From Anaerolineales bacterium (GTDB lineage Bacteria > Chloroflexota > Anaerolineae > Anaerolineales > Villigracilaceae), in NCBI GenBank assembly GCA_025966435.1, contig JAICRQ010000186.1:1-6887 (forward strand): a DNA stretch of 6,887 bases, read 5' to 3'. The notes below the pieces were generated by a model that did no database searches, had not been told where the DNA came from, and worked only from the letters and a program-made list of their open reading frames with translations. This document shows positions 1 to 5,716 of the stretch, piece after piece (within the stretch, counting starts at the first letter, position 1; every line of letters begins with the position of its first letter). The position numbers and the translations under genes were made by a program.

Positions 1-162
1 AAGCAGACCGACCAAAAGAAAGATGTAAGTACCAAACCATAATTTATCCCCCAGTTGAGGGGCAGGGGGAGGCACCGTTTCCTTTGTCCCCGCCGTCTGT
101 TTGAGGGCAGTTTTGACTTCTTCTTGCTCTTTGAGTTGCTCTACCTGGGCTTGTTCGCTCAT
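1..162 (-). CDS. N-terminal part of a small membrane protein, cut by the window edge
   Basis: The first 54 codons of a minus-strand gene run off the left edge with no stop, starting at the ATG at 162-160. Residues 1-40 are hydrophilic: they begin MSEQAQVEQLKEQEE, a Glu/Gln-rich stretch that could form a short coiled coil, followed by a Pro-rich linker (PPPAPQ, about 31-36). From about residue 41 the chain turns hydrophobic (LWFGTYIFLLVGLL), which looks like the first transmembrane helix, so the N-terminus is probably cytoplasmic. An AAGGA Shine-Dalgarno element lies about 10 nt before the ATG. An ATG eight bases upstream is followed almost at once by TGA and is not a usable start. I do not recognise the family. 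The call of a real gene rests on the open frame, the start signal and the sensible composition. Confidence 0.65.
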   Translation of the reverse strand, partial: MSEQAQVEQLKEQEEVKTALKQTAGTKETVPPPAPQLGDKLWFGTYIFLLVGLL

Positions 163-175
163 TCGGTCATCGTCC

Positions 176-189
176 TTGAATTAATTCAA
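176..189. repeat. Perfect 14-bp palindrome TTGAATTAATTCAA
   Basis: A perfect AT-rich palindrome sits just upstream of, and shares two bases with, the Shine-Dalgarno element of the membrane-protein gene that starts at 162. It also lies just downstream of a candidate promoter (206-233). This is a plausible position for a repressor operator. The palindrome is directly visible; the operator role is inference. Confidence 0.45.
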
Positions 190-191
190 AC

Positions 192-225
192 CGCCTGGCA
201 CCCTGAATATACTGGATGCCAGGCG
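192..225. repeat. Inverted repeat with 9-bp perfect arms flanking a candidate -10 box
   Basis: The arms CGCCTGGCA (192-200) and TGCCAGGCG (217-225) are perfect complements separated by 16 bp. Two readings are possible. It could be a terminator hairpin for the gene ending at 280, although on the minus strand it is followed only by GTTTGAATT and not by a real U-run. It could instead be an operator dyad, because the spacer contains the candidate -10 box of the downstream gene. I cannot decide between them from the sequence. Confidence 0.45.
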
Positions 226-233
226 ACTCGCAA
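206..233 (-). promoter_or_regulatory. Candidate sigma70-type promoter for the membrane-protein gene at 1-162
   Basis: On the minus strand there is TTGCGA (233-228, 4 of 6 matches to the -35 consensus), a 16-bp spacer, and TATATT (211-206, 5 of 6 matches to the -10 consensus). Transcription would begin near 199, giving a leader of about 37 nt that contains the 14-bp palindrome. The rest of the 163-279 gap holds no gene that I can see. Confidence 0.35.
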
Positions 234-279
234 TTCCATACACGTTTTGGATTCGGACATCCAGCCGTGGGATACTCGC

Positions 280-816
280 TTATGGCAGACGAACACTGAG
301 ACCGGAGTTGGGTCCCGATGGCACACCCAATTTAGGTCGCTCATCGCCCGTGTGAGCGCGCAAGTCTTCGAGCAATTCCTGTGGCGGCAGACTCGTTTCG
401 ATGCGGGCTTCCGACTCAGGGCGGGGATTCTCAACGGGCTTGGCACGATAGATCACGAGTTCGGGAATTCCATCTTCGATGGCGCGGCGAGCAAGGGCGC
501 GAATGTAATAGCGGTTGAACTCACTCTCTGCCAGCACCTGGGCGGCGTTCTCTGCGGTCGCGGCAATGGAATAGCCCCCGCTTGGGTTCCGACGCGGCAG
601 CGTGCGTAAAATGCGCCGATGCTCGCGCAGGCTTTGCGCCAATGTTTCATCGTTCCCGTTTTGAAGGGCATCGCGCAGCAGGTTTTCATAATCCCTTTGA
701 CCTTGCCCGCTCAAGAAGGGACTGATGTGCAGCTGGTGATTTGCAATGTCATATTCCATTTCGTCCAGCATCAGTTGGCGTGTACGATCATCCAGATTTT
801 CAAGATATAGAGCCAT
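280..816 (-). CDS. Conserved hypothetical protein, 178 aa
   Basis: A soluble 178-residue protein without signal peptide or membrane segments. The start is well supported: AAAGGAAG lies about 6 nt before the ATG at 816. The N-terminal third (LDDRTRQLMLDEMEYDI, residues 9-25) is helical and charged. Around residues 97-117 there is a motif-like block, AESEFNRYYIRALARRAI, followed by a short hydrophobic stretch (ELVIYRAKPV). The C-terminus ends PNSGLSVRLP, which looks like a conserved terminal motif. From memory, similar proteins with the FNRYYIR block and the PNSGLSVRL tail occur in Chloroflexota and Actinomycetota, but I know of no assigned function. It stands alone: 117 bp separate it from the gene below and 181 bp from the gene above, so it probably has its own promoter. 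Confidence 0.8.
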   Translation of the reverse strand: MALYLENLDDRTRQLMLDEMEYDIANHQLHISPFLSGQGQRDYENLLRDALQNGNDETLAQSLREHRRILRTLPRRNPSGGYSIAATAENAAQVLAESEFNRYYIRALARRAIEDGIPELVIYRAKPVENPRPESEARIETSLPPQELLEDLRAHTGDERPKLGVPSGPNSGLSVRLP

Positions 817-886
817 AGTTCACTTCCTTTAACATTAACGTCCTTAATTCAGTGGGTGTTACAAATCCTATAGGGGACTCTTGGAT

Positions 887-909
887 TCCGCTTGTTTGGC
901 GCAAGCGGA
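887..909. repeat. 8-bp hairpin in the 817-997 intergenic gap
   Basis: TCCGCTTG (887-894) pairs perfectly with CAAGCGGA (902-909) around a 7-nt loop. On the minus strand it follows the end of the gene at 998 and precedes the gene starting at 816. No U-run follows on either strand, so an intrinsic terminator is doubtful. It could instead be a structured leader element. The rest of this 181-bp gap contains no supportable gene. Confidence 0.35.
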
Positions 910-953
910 TGTTTGACTATAGGTGCAAGTTAGTTTTTGGTAAGGACGCGGAT

Positions 954-981
954 TATTTAGAACAATTGTACTATAAATCAA
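954..981 (-). promoter_or_regulatory. Weak candidate promoter for the hypothetical gene at 280-816
   Basis: On the minus strand there is TTGATT (981-976), a 16-bp spacer and TAAATA (959-954) in an AT-rich patch. A second weak candidate lies further down: TTACCA (943-938), 16 bp, then TATAGT (921-916). Either would leave a leader of roughly 90-130 nt that would include, or begin beside, the hairpin at 887-909. Neither match is strong. Confidence 0.28.
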
Positions 982-997
982 TCCTAGCGTACAGACT

Positions 998-1690
998 TTA
1001 TTCTGACACCAGGCGGTCTTCGATCTCCCAGGCATGGTCGAGGATATGCCAGGCGACGCGGCGAGCAAAATAACGCGCCGTCCAGCGCGTACCGCCGCGC
1101 GGTCCCTTCGCGGGGATCTCGCCACGCGCTGATGCTCTTAACGCGGTCAGAATCGCCTGCTGTGTTTCTTTGAGTTGTTGATCCAGGTCTCCTGTCTTAC
1201 TCTGTTGAAATTTCCAACCGACCGACTTCAAATAACCCTCATTTGACTCCAGGACATGTTCGATGACGCTCTCAAGCTGCCTGCCGCCACCGCGAGGTCC
1301 GGTGCGGAGTGACTTGCCAGAGGCTGCCTGCATACTTGCCTCCAATGCATGCAGGCATGCTTTTAATATCTTTTCAAATTGAACAAGCTCCTCAGAACTG
1401 ACCGCCTTGGCATCCGCAACAGGGGGAAGCCCCGGCGCGCCAAAATCTGTCGTTGCATTGCCTTTTATTCTCTCGACAACGACAAAGGCAGACTCAGAGG
1501 ATGGTGCTTTGAAGCCAAGCCGGGAGCGGCTGAGCACGCGCCCATAACGCGGTCCATACTCGAAGAGAGCCTGCAGGGCAGATTCTTCATCCCGCCCGCT
1601 GCGGCACCAACCGGGCCAGTCGAGCGCGCCGGCGAAGGTTCGCTTCTGGCCTATTTCGAGATAGACGTTAATTTTGTTGGACTTTACCAT
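998..1690 (-). CDS. HicB-like N-terminal domain fused to a DinB-like four-helix domain, 230 aa
   Basis: Two parts are visible. Residues 7-45 (VYLEIG...FAGALDWPGWCRSGRDEESALQAL) have the strand-strand-helix pattern of HicB-like proteins, including the PG-x4-G turn followed by an EESAL helix. Residues 100-230 look like a DinB-like helical bundle. His145 (IEHVLESN) and the pair His215/His219 (AWHILDHAWEIEDR) are spaced like the three metal-binding histidines of that superfamily. Both halves of the bundle are preceded by a GPRGG motif (131-135 and 197-201). DinB-like proteins include bacillithiol- and mycothiol-dependent transferases and many members of unknown role. A thiol-transferase or hydrolase activity is possible but not shown. 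The ATG overlaps the end of the MOSC gene by 23 nt and has only a weak ribosome site, which suggests translational coupling. It ends at TAA. Confidence 0.75.
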   Translation of the reverse strand: MVKSNKINVYLEIGQKRTFAGALDWPGWCRSGRDEESALQALFEYGPRYGRVLSRSRLGFKAPSSESAFVVVERIKGNATTDFGAPGLPPVADAKAVSSEELVQFEKILKACLHALEASMQAASGKSLRTGPRGGGRQLESVIEHVLESNEGYLKSVGWKFQQSKTGDLDQQLKETQQAILTALRASARGEIPAKGPRGGTRWTARYFARRVAWHILDHAWEIEDRLVSE

Positions 1691-2246
1691 CGATCTTTTT
1701 CACCACGTCCTCGACACAGATAACACCTGCTTGAACCACCTTGGCATTGATACCTCGCAAGTGCAGCCGTTTCCCTTCCAGCGAGTTGGCGAATTTTATC
1801 GCTTCCACGCCGAACCGGTCAGAAAACTTTTTGCAGCCGGCGTGCGGCTGGGCAGAAACCTCAATAATTGCGGAACCGATGGCAAGCTGTGTACCTGGAG
1901 GGATATTGTCCTCGCTCAGGTCGAAATCAATATAGAGCTGGTCTCCAGCCAGCGCCCAGCGTTCTTCGTGCTGCGCCAGTAGCGCGATTGCTCGAGCATT
2001 CATCACTGTGATTTGTGCGTGGAGGTTTGCTGAGCCATCTGGTGTATGCCGACTGCCGCGTACTTTCCAAGTATCCCCCACGAGTCCCTCCAGGAGATCA
2101 AGCCTGCCTTCCTGTAACACAGCCCTCTCATCCACATTGGGTCTGCATACGATCATCTTCAAGGTGCCATGATCTTTCGACGCCTGGCGGATATAGTCCA
2201 AGCCTGCTTCGAGCTCCATCATCGATAGATATTCTGCCTGCAACAT
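1668..2246 (-). CDS. MOSC domain-containing protein, 192 aa
   Basis: MOSC domains are the sulfur-carrier fold found at the C-terminus of molybdenum cofactor sulfurases and in stand-alone proteins such as YiiM and YuaD. The diagnostic stretch is residues 101-175: GDQLYIDFDLSEDNIPPG, then the block around Cys138 (PHAGCKKFSDRFG), then LRGINAKVVQAG. Cys138 is the conserved cysteine expected to carry or transfer sulfur. The typical final G-D pair after the VxxG turn reads VEDV here. I place the start at the ATG at 2246 rather than the in-frame ATG at 2276. AAGGAG (2258-2253) sits exactly 6 nt before it, and the promoter -10 box overlaps the upstream ATG, so that ATG would lie outside the transcript. 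The gene is first in a two-gene unit with the HicB/DinB-like protein. The substrate is unknown; involvement in Moco or metal-sulfur chemistry is family inference. Confidence 0.88.
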   Translation of the reverse strand: MLQAEYLSMMELEAGLDYIRQASKDHGTLKMIVCRPNVDERAVLQEGRLDLLEGLVGDTWKVRGSRHTPDGSANLHAQITVMNARAIALLAQHEERWALAGDQLYIDFDLSEDNIPPGTQLAIGSAIIEVSAQPHAGCKKFSDRFGVEAIKFANSLEGKRLHLRGINAKVVQAGVICVEDVVKKIDGKVQQN

Positions 2247-2252
2247 ACGGTT

Positions 2253-2258
2253 CTCCTT
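2253..2258 (-). promoter_or_regulatory. Shine-Dalgarno site that fixes the MOSC start
   Basis: AAGGAG lies 6 nt upstream of the ATG at 2246. The longer in-frame start at 2276 has no comparable site and lies upstream of the predicted transcription start (about 2260). Confidence 0.7.
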
Positions 2259-2266
2259 TGCGGTTA

Positions 2267-2295
2267 AGTATAGCATTTGATGAGTCTCCCGACAA
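2267..2295 (-). promoter_or_regulatory. Strong sigma70-type promoter for the MOSC-DinB gene pair
   Basis: On the minus strand there is TTGTCG (2295-2290), a spacer of exactly 17 bp, and TATACT (2272-2267) preceded by TG plus one base, which gives an extended -10. The predicted start is near 2260, leaving a leader of about 14 nt that contains the AAGGAG site. This is the best promoter match in the window. Confidence 0.6.
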
Positions 2296-2300
2296 TTTTA

Positions 2301-2313
2301 TCCGCCGCGCGGA
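2301..2313. repeat. Short GC-rich dyad in the divergent promoter region
   Basis: TCCGC and GCGGA arms (5 bp each) are separated by CGC. The dyad lies between the minus-strand -35 box (2295-2290) and the plus-strand -10 box (2317-2322), so a protein bound here could affect both genes. It is short and could be chance. Confidence 0.25.
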
Positions 2314-2322
2314 TGATACAAT
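2314..2322 (+). promoter_or_regulatory. Candidate extended -10 promoter for the ABC ATPase gene
   Basis: TGATACAAT contains a TG-extended -10 hexamer TACAAT (2317-2322). No convincing -35 box is present at 16-18 bp, which fits an extended -10 promoter. Transcription would start near 2329, giving a leader of about 17 nt that carries the GGAAGAGG ribosome site. Confidence 0.4.
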
Positions 2323-2345
2323 CCGACTTGCCGCGGAAGAGGACA

Positions 2346-3521
2346 ATGGCTAAGATCGAACTTATAGACGTAAGCTTAACGTACGATGCGCCCACGCAAG
2401 ATCCGGTCAACCGTCTGCTTAGGATCGAGAAGGACCGCATGCCGGAGGATCTCCCGGCAAAGGCCGGTAAAGGAGTGGTGGCGCTGGATCATGTGAATCT
2501 AAAGATTCCCAACGGTAGGACGTTTGTTGTTGTGGGTCCATCGGGCTGTGGGAAAAGCACATTGCTGCGGGTGATTGCGGGACTCAACAGGGAATATTCG
2601 GGCAAGGTGCTTTATGACGGCCAGGATGTGCAAACGATTGAACCAAAGGACCGCGAAATTGGCATGGTCTTCCAGGGATATGCTTTATACCCGAATTTCA
2701 ACAGCCGGGGGAATCTGTCATTTTTCTTTCGAATCAACAAGGTCAGCGACGAGGAAACGCGCGAGCGCATCCAATACACCTCGGAACTGATGGGGATCGG
2801 TTTCAACGAATTGCTACCGCGCAAGATTGGCACCCTCTCCGGTGGAGAGAAACAACGCGTGGCGATTGCACGTGCGATTGTCCGGGCGCCGCGACTGCTT
2901 CTGCTGGATGAACCGCTCTCGAACCTCGATGCAAAGTTACGTGTGCAAACTCGCTCGGAGATCAAGCGCCTGCTGCGGCGGTTCAGCATCACCAGCCTGT
3001 ATGTCACCCATGACCAGGTGGAGGCGATTGCCCTCGCCGACCAGATCGTGATCATGCACCAGGGGCGGGTCGAGCAGGTGGGCACGTATCAGGAAATTAT
3101 GGACAACCCTGTCAATTCGTTCGTTGCGGGGTTTTTAGGTTTACCGCCGATGAGTCTGTTTTCGGGCGGCTTTGTTTCGGGGGACAAGCTGATCTTGGAC
3201 GCATATCTAATTCCTCTTCCTGAACGCGTGAGTCGTCTTGTTCAAGACAACCAGCCTGTAACGTTGGGGGTGCGGCAGGAGGCGGTTAACATCTCAGCAG
3301 TGGAAGCTTCGACCAACGGAATCGGTCTGCTGGCGGAGGTGGAATCGTTCGAAGCCGACTATGTCCATCGCACCCAGACGGTTCAACTCCGCACCGGACC
3401 GTGGACGTATTTGGCACTTTCTCCTCTGGAGATGAGCTTTCAGACTGGGCAACGAGTGCGCGTCCAGCTTGATCCTGAGCGTTTGTATTTCTTCGATACA
3501 AATTCGGGTCTGCGTCTTTGA
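2346..3521 (+). CDS. CUT1-type carbohydrate ABC transporter ATP-binding protein (MalK/UgpC/MsmX-like), 391 aa
   Basis: A cytoplasmic ATPase that would power uptake of a sugar or sugar-like solute. All nucleotide-binding motifs are intact: an aromatic A-loop candidate Tyr13, Walker A GPSGCGKST (64-72), Q-loop Gln110, signature LSGGEKQ (164-170), Walker B LLLLDEP (184-190), D-loop SNLD (192-195) and switch His222 (THDQVEA). Residues about 270-391 form the C-terminal regulatory/TOBE-type part typical of the MalK branch. Walker A sits near residue 64 rather than near 36 as in MalK, because about 27 extra residues follow the A-loop. I chose the ATG at 2346 because GGAAGAGG is close upstream and the MAKIELIDVSLTY start is family-like. 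An earlier in-frame TTG at 2277 adds 23 unconvincing residues. No permease or binding-protein gene is nearby, so it may serve distant transporters, as MsmX does. The substrate is unknown. Confidence 0.92.
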   Translation: MAKIELIDVSLTYDAPTQDPVNRLLRIEKDRMPEDLPAKAGKGVVALDHVNLKIPNGRTFVVVGPSGCGKSTLLRVIAGLNREYSGKVLYDGQDVQTIEPKDREIGMVFQGYALYPNFNSRGNLSFFFRINKVSDEETRERIQYTSELMGIGFNELLPRKIGTLSGGEKQRVAIARAIVRAPRLLLLDEPLSNLDAKLRVQTRSEIKRLLRRFSITSLYVTHDQVEAIALADQIVIMHQGRVEQVGTYQEIMDNPVNSFVAGFLGLPPMSLFSGGFVSGDKLILDAYLIPLPERVSRLVQDNQPVTLGVRQEAVNISAVEASTNGIGLLAEVESFEADYVHRTQTVQLRTGPWTYLALSPLEMSFQTGQRVRVQLDPERLYFFDTNSGLRL

Positions 3522-3536
3522 ATTTTCATCGCTCAA

Positions 3537-3589
3537 GCCGCCGTCCTCGGCGGCGGGACGCCGCCTAGAACAGGTTTAATTAAATCCTG
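3537..3589. terminator. Hairpin region between convergent genes, possible bidirectional terminator
   Basis: Three GC-rich arms are present: GCCGCCG (3537-3543), CGGCGGC (3548-3554) and GCCGCC (3560-3565). The middle arm can pair with either neighbour, giving two mutually exclusive hairpins (7 bp with a 4-nt loop, or 6 bp with a 5-nt loop). A second imperfect inverted repeat follows: CAGG (3571-3574), the palindrome TTTAATTAAA (3575-3584), then T and CCTG. The element starts 15 bp after the stop of the ATPase gene and lies just after the phosphoesterase gene on the other strand. There is no long U-run, so termination efficiency is uncertain. Confidence 0.45.
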
Positions 3590-3594
3590 CTGAT

Positions 3595-4722
3595 TCACGA
3601 TACCGGACATTCGCGTGGCAAAAGCGTCATCGGCGGCAGAGGAGCCTGGTCGAAATCGAAGCAGTCCAACATGGTATGAGCCTTCTCGTCCCTCTCTGTC
3701 AGCGGCTCCAGATCAAAAACGGTTTCGGTGAAGCGAAGAAGGCTCACGTGTGAGTAAAGCGTGTGCGCCACATATCCTGGGCGGGCATAGGGGCTGATCA
3801 CGATGCAGGGCGCGCGATGCCCGTAACGATACGGGCTGCCATTTTCCCAGCGTTCCACCACTGGCGGCTCCACATGATCGTAAAACCCTCCCCATTCGTC
3901 CCAAACCAAAAAGAGCGCTGTATTCCGCCACTGCGGACCGTTCATTACCGCGTTCAAGACGCTCACGGCATAATTCTCCCCGACACATAAACTTGACGGT
4001 GGGTGCCCGCTTTTGGCATAAGCATCGCGCAAATACCCCGAATTGAGCCAGGAGACGTTGGGAAGCGTGCCGCGTGCAGCATCTTCGAAGAACTGCGCAT
4101 CTTCAAAATCCTTGATTTCCGGATGCCCGAACAGGCTTTGAATGCTCGTGAAGATGCCGCCATAATCTCTCCAGGTGAAGCCGCGTGTCTCAAGACGATG
4201 TGGCAATACTTCGATATCCAGGCAAAAGTTAGGGCACACGTGCGCGATCGACCCTGGTCCGAGAAGCGGTGTTTGTCCCGAGATCATCATCCAATAGTTG
4301 GGAAACGAGGGACCACGCACATCCGCGTAATAGTTATCGCATAATGTAAACCTGCGGGCGACCTTCCAGTAGTTGGGTGCATCGGCTTCGGTGTAGGAGC
4401 AGCGCGCTTCATCGGAGGTTGCGCCGTCCGGTTGAAAGGCATCGCTGTGCAGATGGGGAGGATCCCTCTGAAGCGCGTCCGGGCAGTTCTGTCCGGCATA
4501 CTTTCCATTAGCGCCGGGAAACCCTGCAAAGAGACTGTCGAAAGAGTGATTTTCCTGGATAAAGATAATAATATTCTTGATGAGAGAACGCGCATTGGGA
4601 TGAAGAGCATCCGGAGAAAGAAGTGAACGTAAAACCCCCACGCCAAGAGCGCCTGCACCCGTGGCAAGCAAAAGCTGCAAAAAATTACGGCGGCTGATTC
4701 CTGGGGAAGTGCTCTGATTCAT
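3595..4722 (-). CDS. Tat-exported phosphoesterase, phospholipase C/acid phosphatase family (PF04185-like), 375 aa
   Basis: Residues 1-34 are a twin-arginine signal: SRRNFLQ (10-16) followed by a hydrophobic Ala/Gly/Leu stretch. Export of a folded, metal-loaded enzyme is therefore expected. Family motifs appear in order: IQENHSFD (55-62), with the Glu-Asn that binds metal; RGPSFPNYW (136-144), with Ser138 at the place of the Ser/Thr nucleophile; the GHPPSS...GEN block (239-250); [11 protein letters not shown] (274-284); [13 protein letters not shown] (301-313); and a His-containing [12 protein letters not shown] segment (320-331). These match the bacterial phospholipase C/AcpA superfamily, which cleaves phosphate esters such as phospholipid head groups. 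The actual substrate cannot be told. At 375 residues it is shorter than classical PLCs (about 500-700) and lacks their C-terminal domains. It lies 8 bp after the peptidase gene, with AAGGG just upstream of the ATG, and is the last gene of the run. Confidence 0.9.
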   Translation of the reverse strand: MNQSTSPGISRRNFLQLLLATGAGALGVGVLRSLLSPDALHPNARSLIKNIIIFIQENHSFDSLFAGFPGANGKYAGQNCPDALQRDPPHLHSDAFQPDGATSDEARCSYTEADAPNYWKVARRFTLCDNYYADVRGPSFPNYWMMISGQTPLLGPGSIAHVCPNFCLDIEVLPHRLETRGFTWRDYGGIFTSIQSLFGHPEIKDFEDAQFFEDAARGTLPNVSWLNSGYLRDAYAKSGHPPSSLCVGENYAVSVLNAVMNGPQWRNTALFLVWDEWGGFYDHVEPPVVERWENGSPYRYGHRAPCIVISPYARPGYVAHTLYSHVSLLRFTETVFDLEPLTERDEKAHTMLDCFDFDQAPLPPMTLLPRECPVS

Positions 4723-4730
4723 TGTCCCTT

Positions 4731-5684
4731 TTATTTGCCGATATGCTGCACGATATCTCCAGTTGCGATGATCGTATCCCCTTCAACTTTTATCCCGCCT
4801 ACAGGCATAGGTGCACCGTCATGCTCGCGGAAGTAAAGGGGCAATCCCTCTGCAAAATTAATGGGGAAAACGGTCGGGTCCTGTCTTTGATGATGGATGT
4901 GGATGTGCGGCTCGCTGGTGTTCCCTGAATTTCCACACTCGCCGATCGCCTGTCCTTCTTCGACGTTTTCGCCTGTTCTCACGCGTACGCTTCCCTCCTT
5001 GAGGTGCGCGATGACGAGATAGGTACCTGTTTCCATTTGGATAAATACATGATTCCCGGTGGGGGCTATTACATTGTTAGAAGTGATTCCCGGAGGTTCA
5101 TCAGGTTCTCCATCACGGACACCAACTACAAGTCCACTCACAGGCGCGACCACTGGTATCCCGTAGCAACCATAATCTTCCAGGTCTGAGCTTCCGGTGA
5201 GATAGGGTTCTACCAGCAGGTCATATGCCCAGCGTTGATCCGGCGCCGCAGCGTGATAATTCATCTCGATGCTGTCTCCACCCCAAGCGACTCGCAGCGG
5301 GGCATCCGCAGGCAGGCGGACAGTTGCGGACGGAGCTGAAGATTCAATAGAGGCGGGAAAGGCAATTGGCCGGATCAGGGTAATCGCAGGCGCTAGCGAA
5401 ATTAACGCTACCAGGGCCGTGAAGATCAGAAGCCTGCTGTATCTACGCTTGACGATGACGTATATGATAATGGCGATAATCGAGATCAGTCCCAGAAGCG
5501 GCGGGATGAGTTGCAGCAGGTACCATGCAGTAATCTTTCTCAATCCACCCATTAGAAAAAGGATGGTGAGAGCGATCAGGGTGATAAGCATTAAGGTCAC
5601 CGGGATGAGGCGCACGACACGCCAGAGGTGTGAGCGCCAAGTGGGAGATTCCGAATTATTTGATTCTAAAGTGGCTGGTTCCAT
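4731..5684 (-). CDS. Membrane-anchored M23-family metallopeptidase, 317 aa
   Basis: After a hydrophilic N-terminus come three probable transmembrane helices (about 24-46, 52-78 and 84-107), then a C-terminal M23/LytM-like domain (about 130-310). Candidate zinc ligands are His144 (NYH) with Asp155 (RWAYDL), and the HxH pair His260/His262 in SEPHIHIHH, preceded by GNSGN. The [13 protein letters not shown] and [17 protein letters not shown] segments are typical of the fold, which in other proteins cuts peptidoglycan cross-links or serves as an inactive binding domain. All expected ligands are present, so activity is plausible. With three helices the domain should face outside if the N-terminus is inside. 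The start is the ATG at 5684, 32 bp after the methyltransferase stop; its ribosome site is weak. The open frame extends upstream only through the 3' end of the methyltransferase gene, with an Arg-rich composition, so that extension is rejected. Confidence 0.88.
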   Translation of the reverse strand: MEPATLESNNSESPTWRSHLWRVVRLIPVTLMLITLIALTILFLMGGLRKITAWYLLQLIPPLLGLISIIAIIIYVIVKRRYSRLLIFTALVALISLAPAITLIRPIAFPASIESSAPSATVRLPADAPLRVAWGGDSIEMNYHAAAPDQRWAYDLLVEPYLTGSSDLEDYGCYGIPVVAPVSGLVVGVRDGEPDEPPGITSNNVIAPTGNHVFIQMETGTYLVIAHLKEGSVRVRTGENVEEGQAIGECGNSGNTSEPHIHIHHQRQDPTVFPINFAEGLPLYFREHDGAPMPVGGIKVEGDTIIATGDIVQHIGK

Positions 5685-5716
5685 AGTTCTCGTTCTTTTC
5701 CAGCAGGCATTGCGAG

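Noticed and set aside
55..609. Plus-strand open frame opposite the conserved hypothetical and the edge gene
   Set aside because: It is antisense to two better-supported minus-strand genes and shows no recognisable protein character. Similar antisense frames opposite the other genes were rejected for the same reason.
215..1055. Shared 12-13 bp string GTCGCCTGGCAT in the gap near 220 and within the DinB-like gene near 1050
   Set aside because: A match of this length is expected by chance in a window of this size, and the flanking bases do not match.
1325..1357. Inverted repeat TGCCTGCAT / ATGCAGGCA and adjacent GCATGC repeats
   Set aside because: It lies inside the DinB-like coding sequence, in an Ala/Cys/His/Met-rich helix whose codons naturally generate GCATGC-like strings. 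No reason to assign a regulatory role.
2247..2276. Ten-residue N-terminal extension of the MOSC protein
   Set aside because: The -10 promoter box overlaps the upstream ATG, and the perfect AAGGAG site serves the ATG at 2246.
2277..2345. 23-residue extension of the ABC ATPase from a TTG
   Set aside because: It would start upstream of the likely plus-strand promoter and has no family-like sequence. The ATG at 2346 has a good ribosome site.
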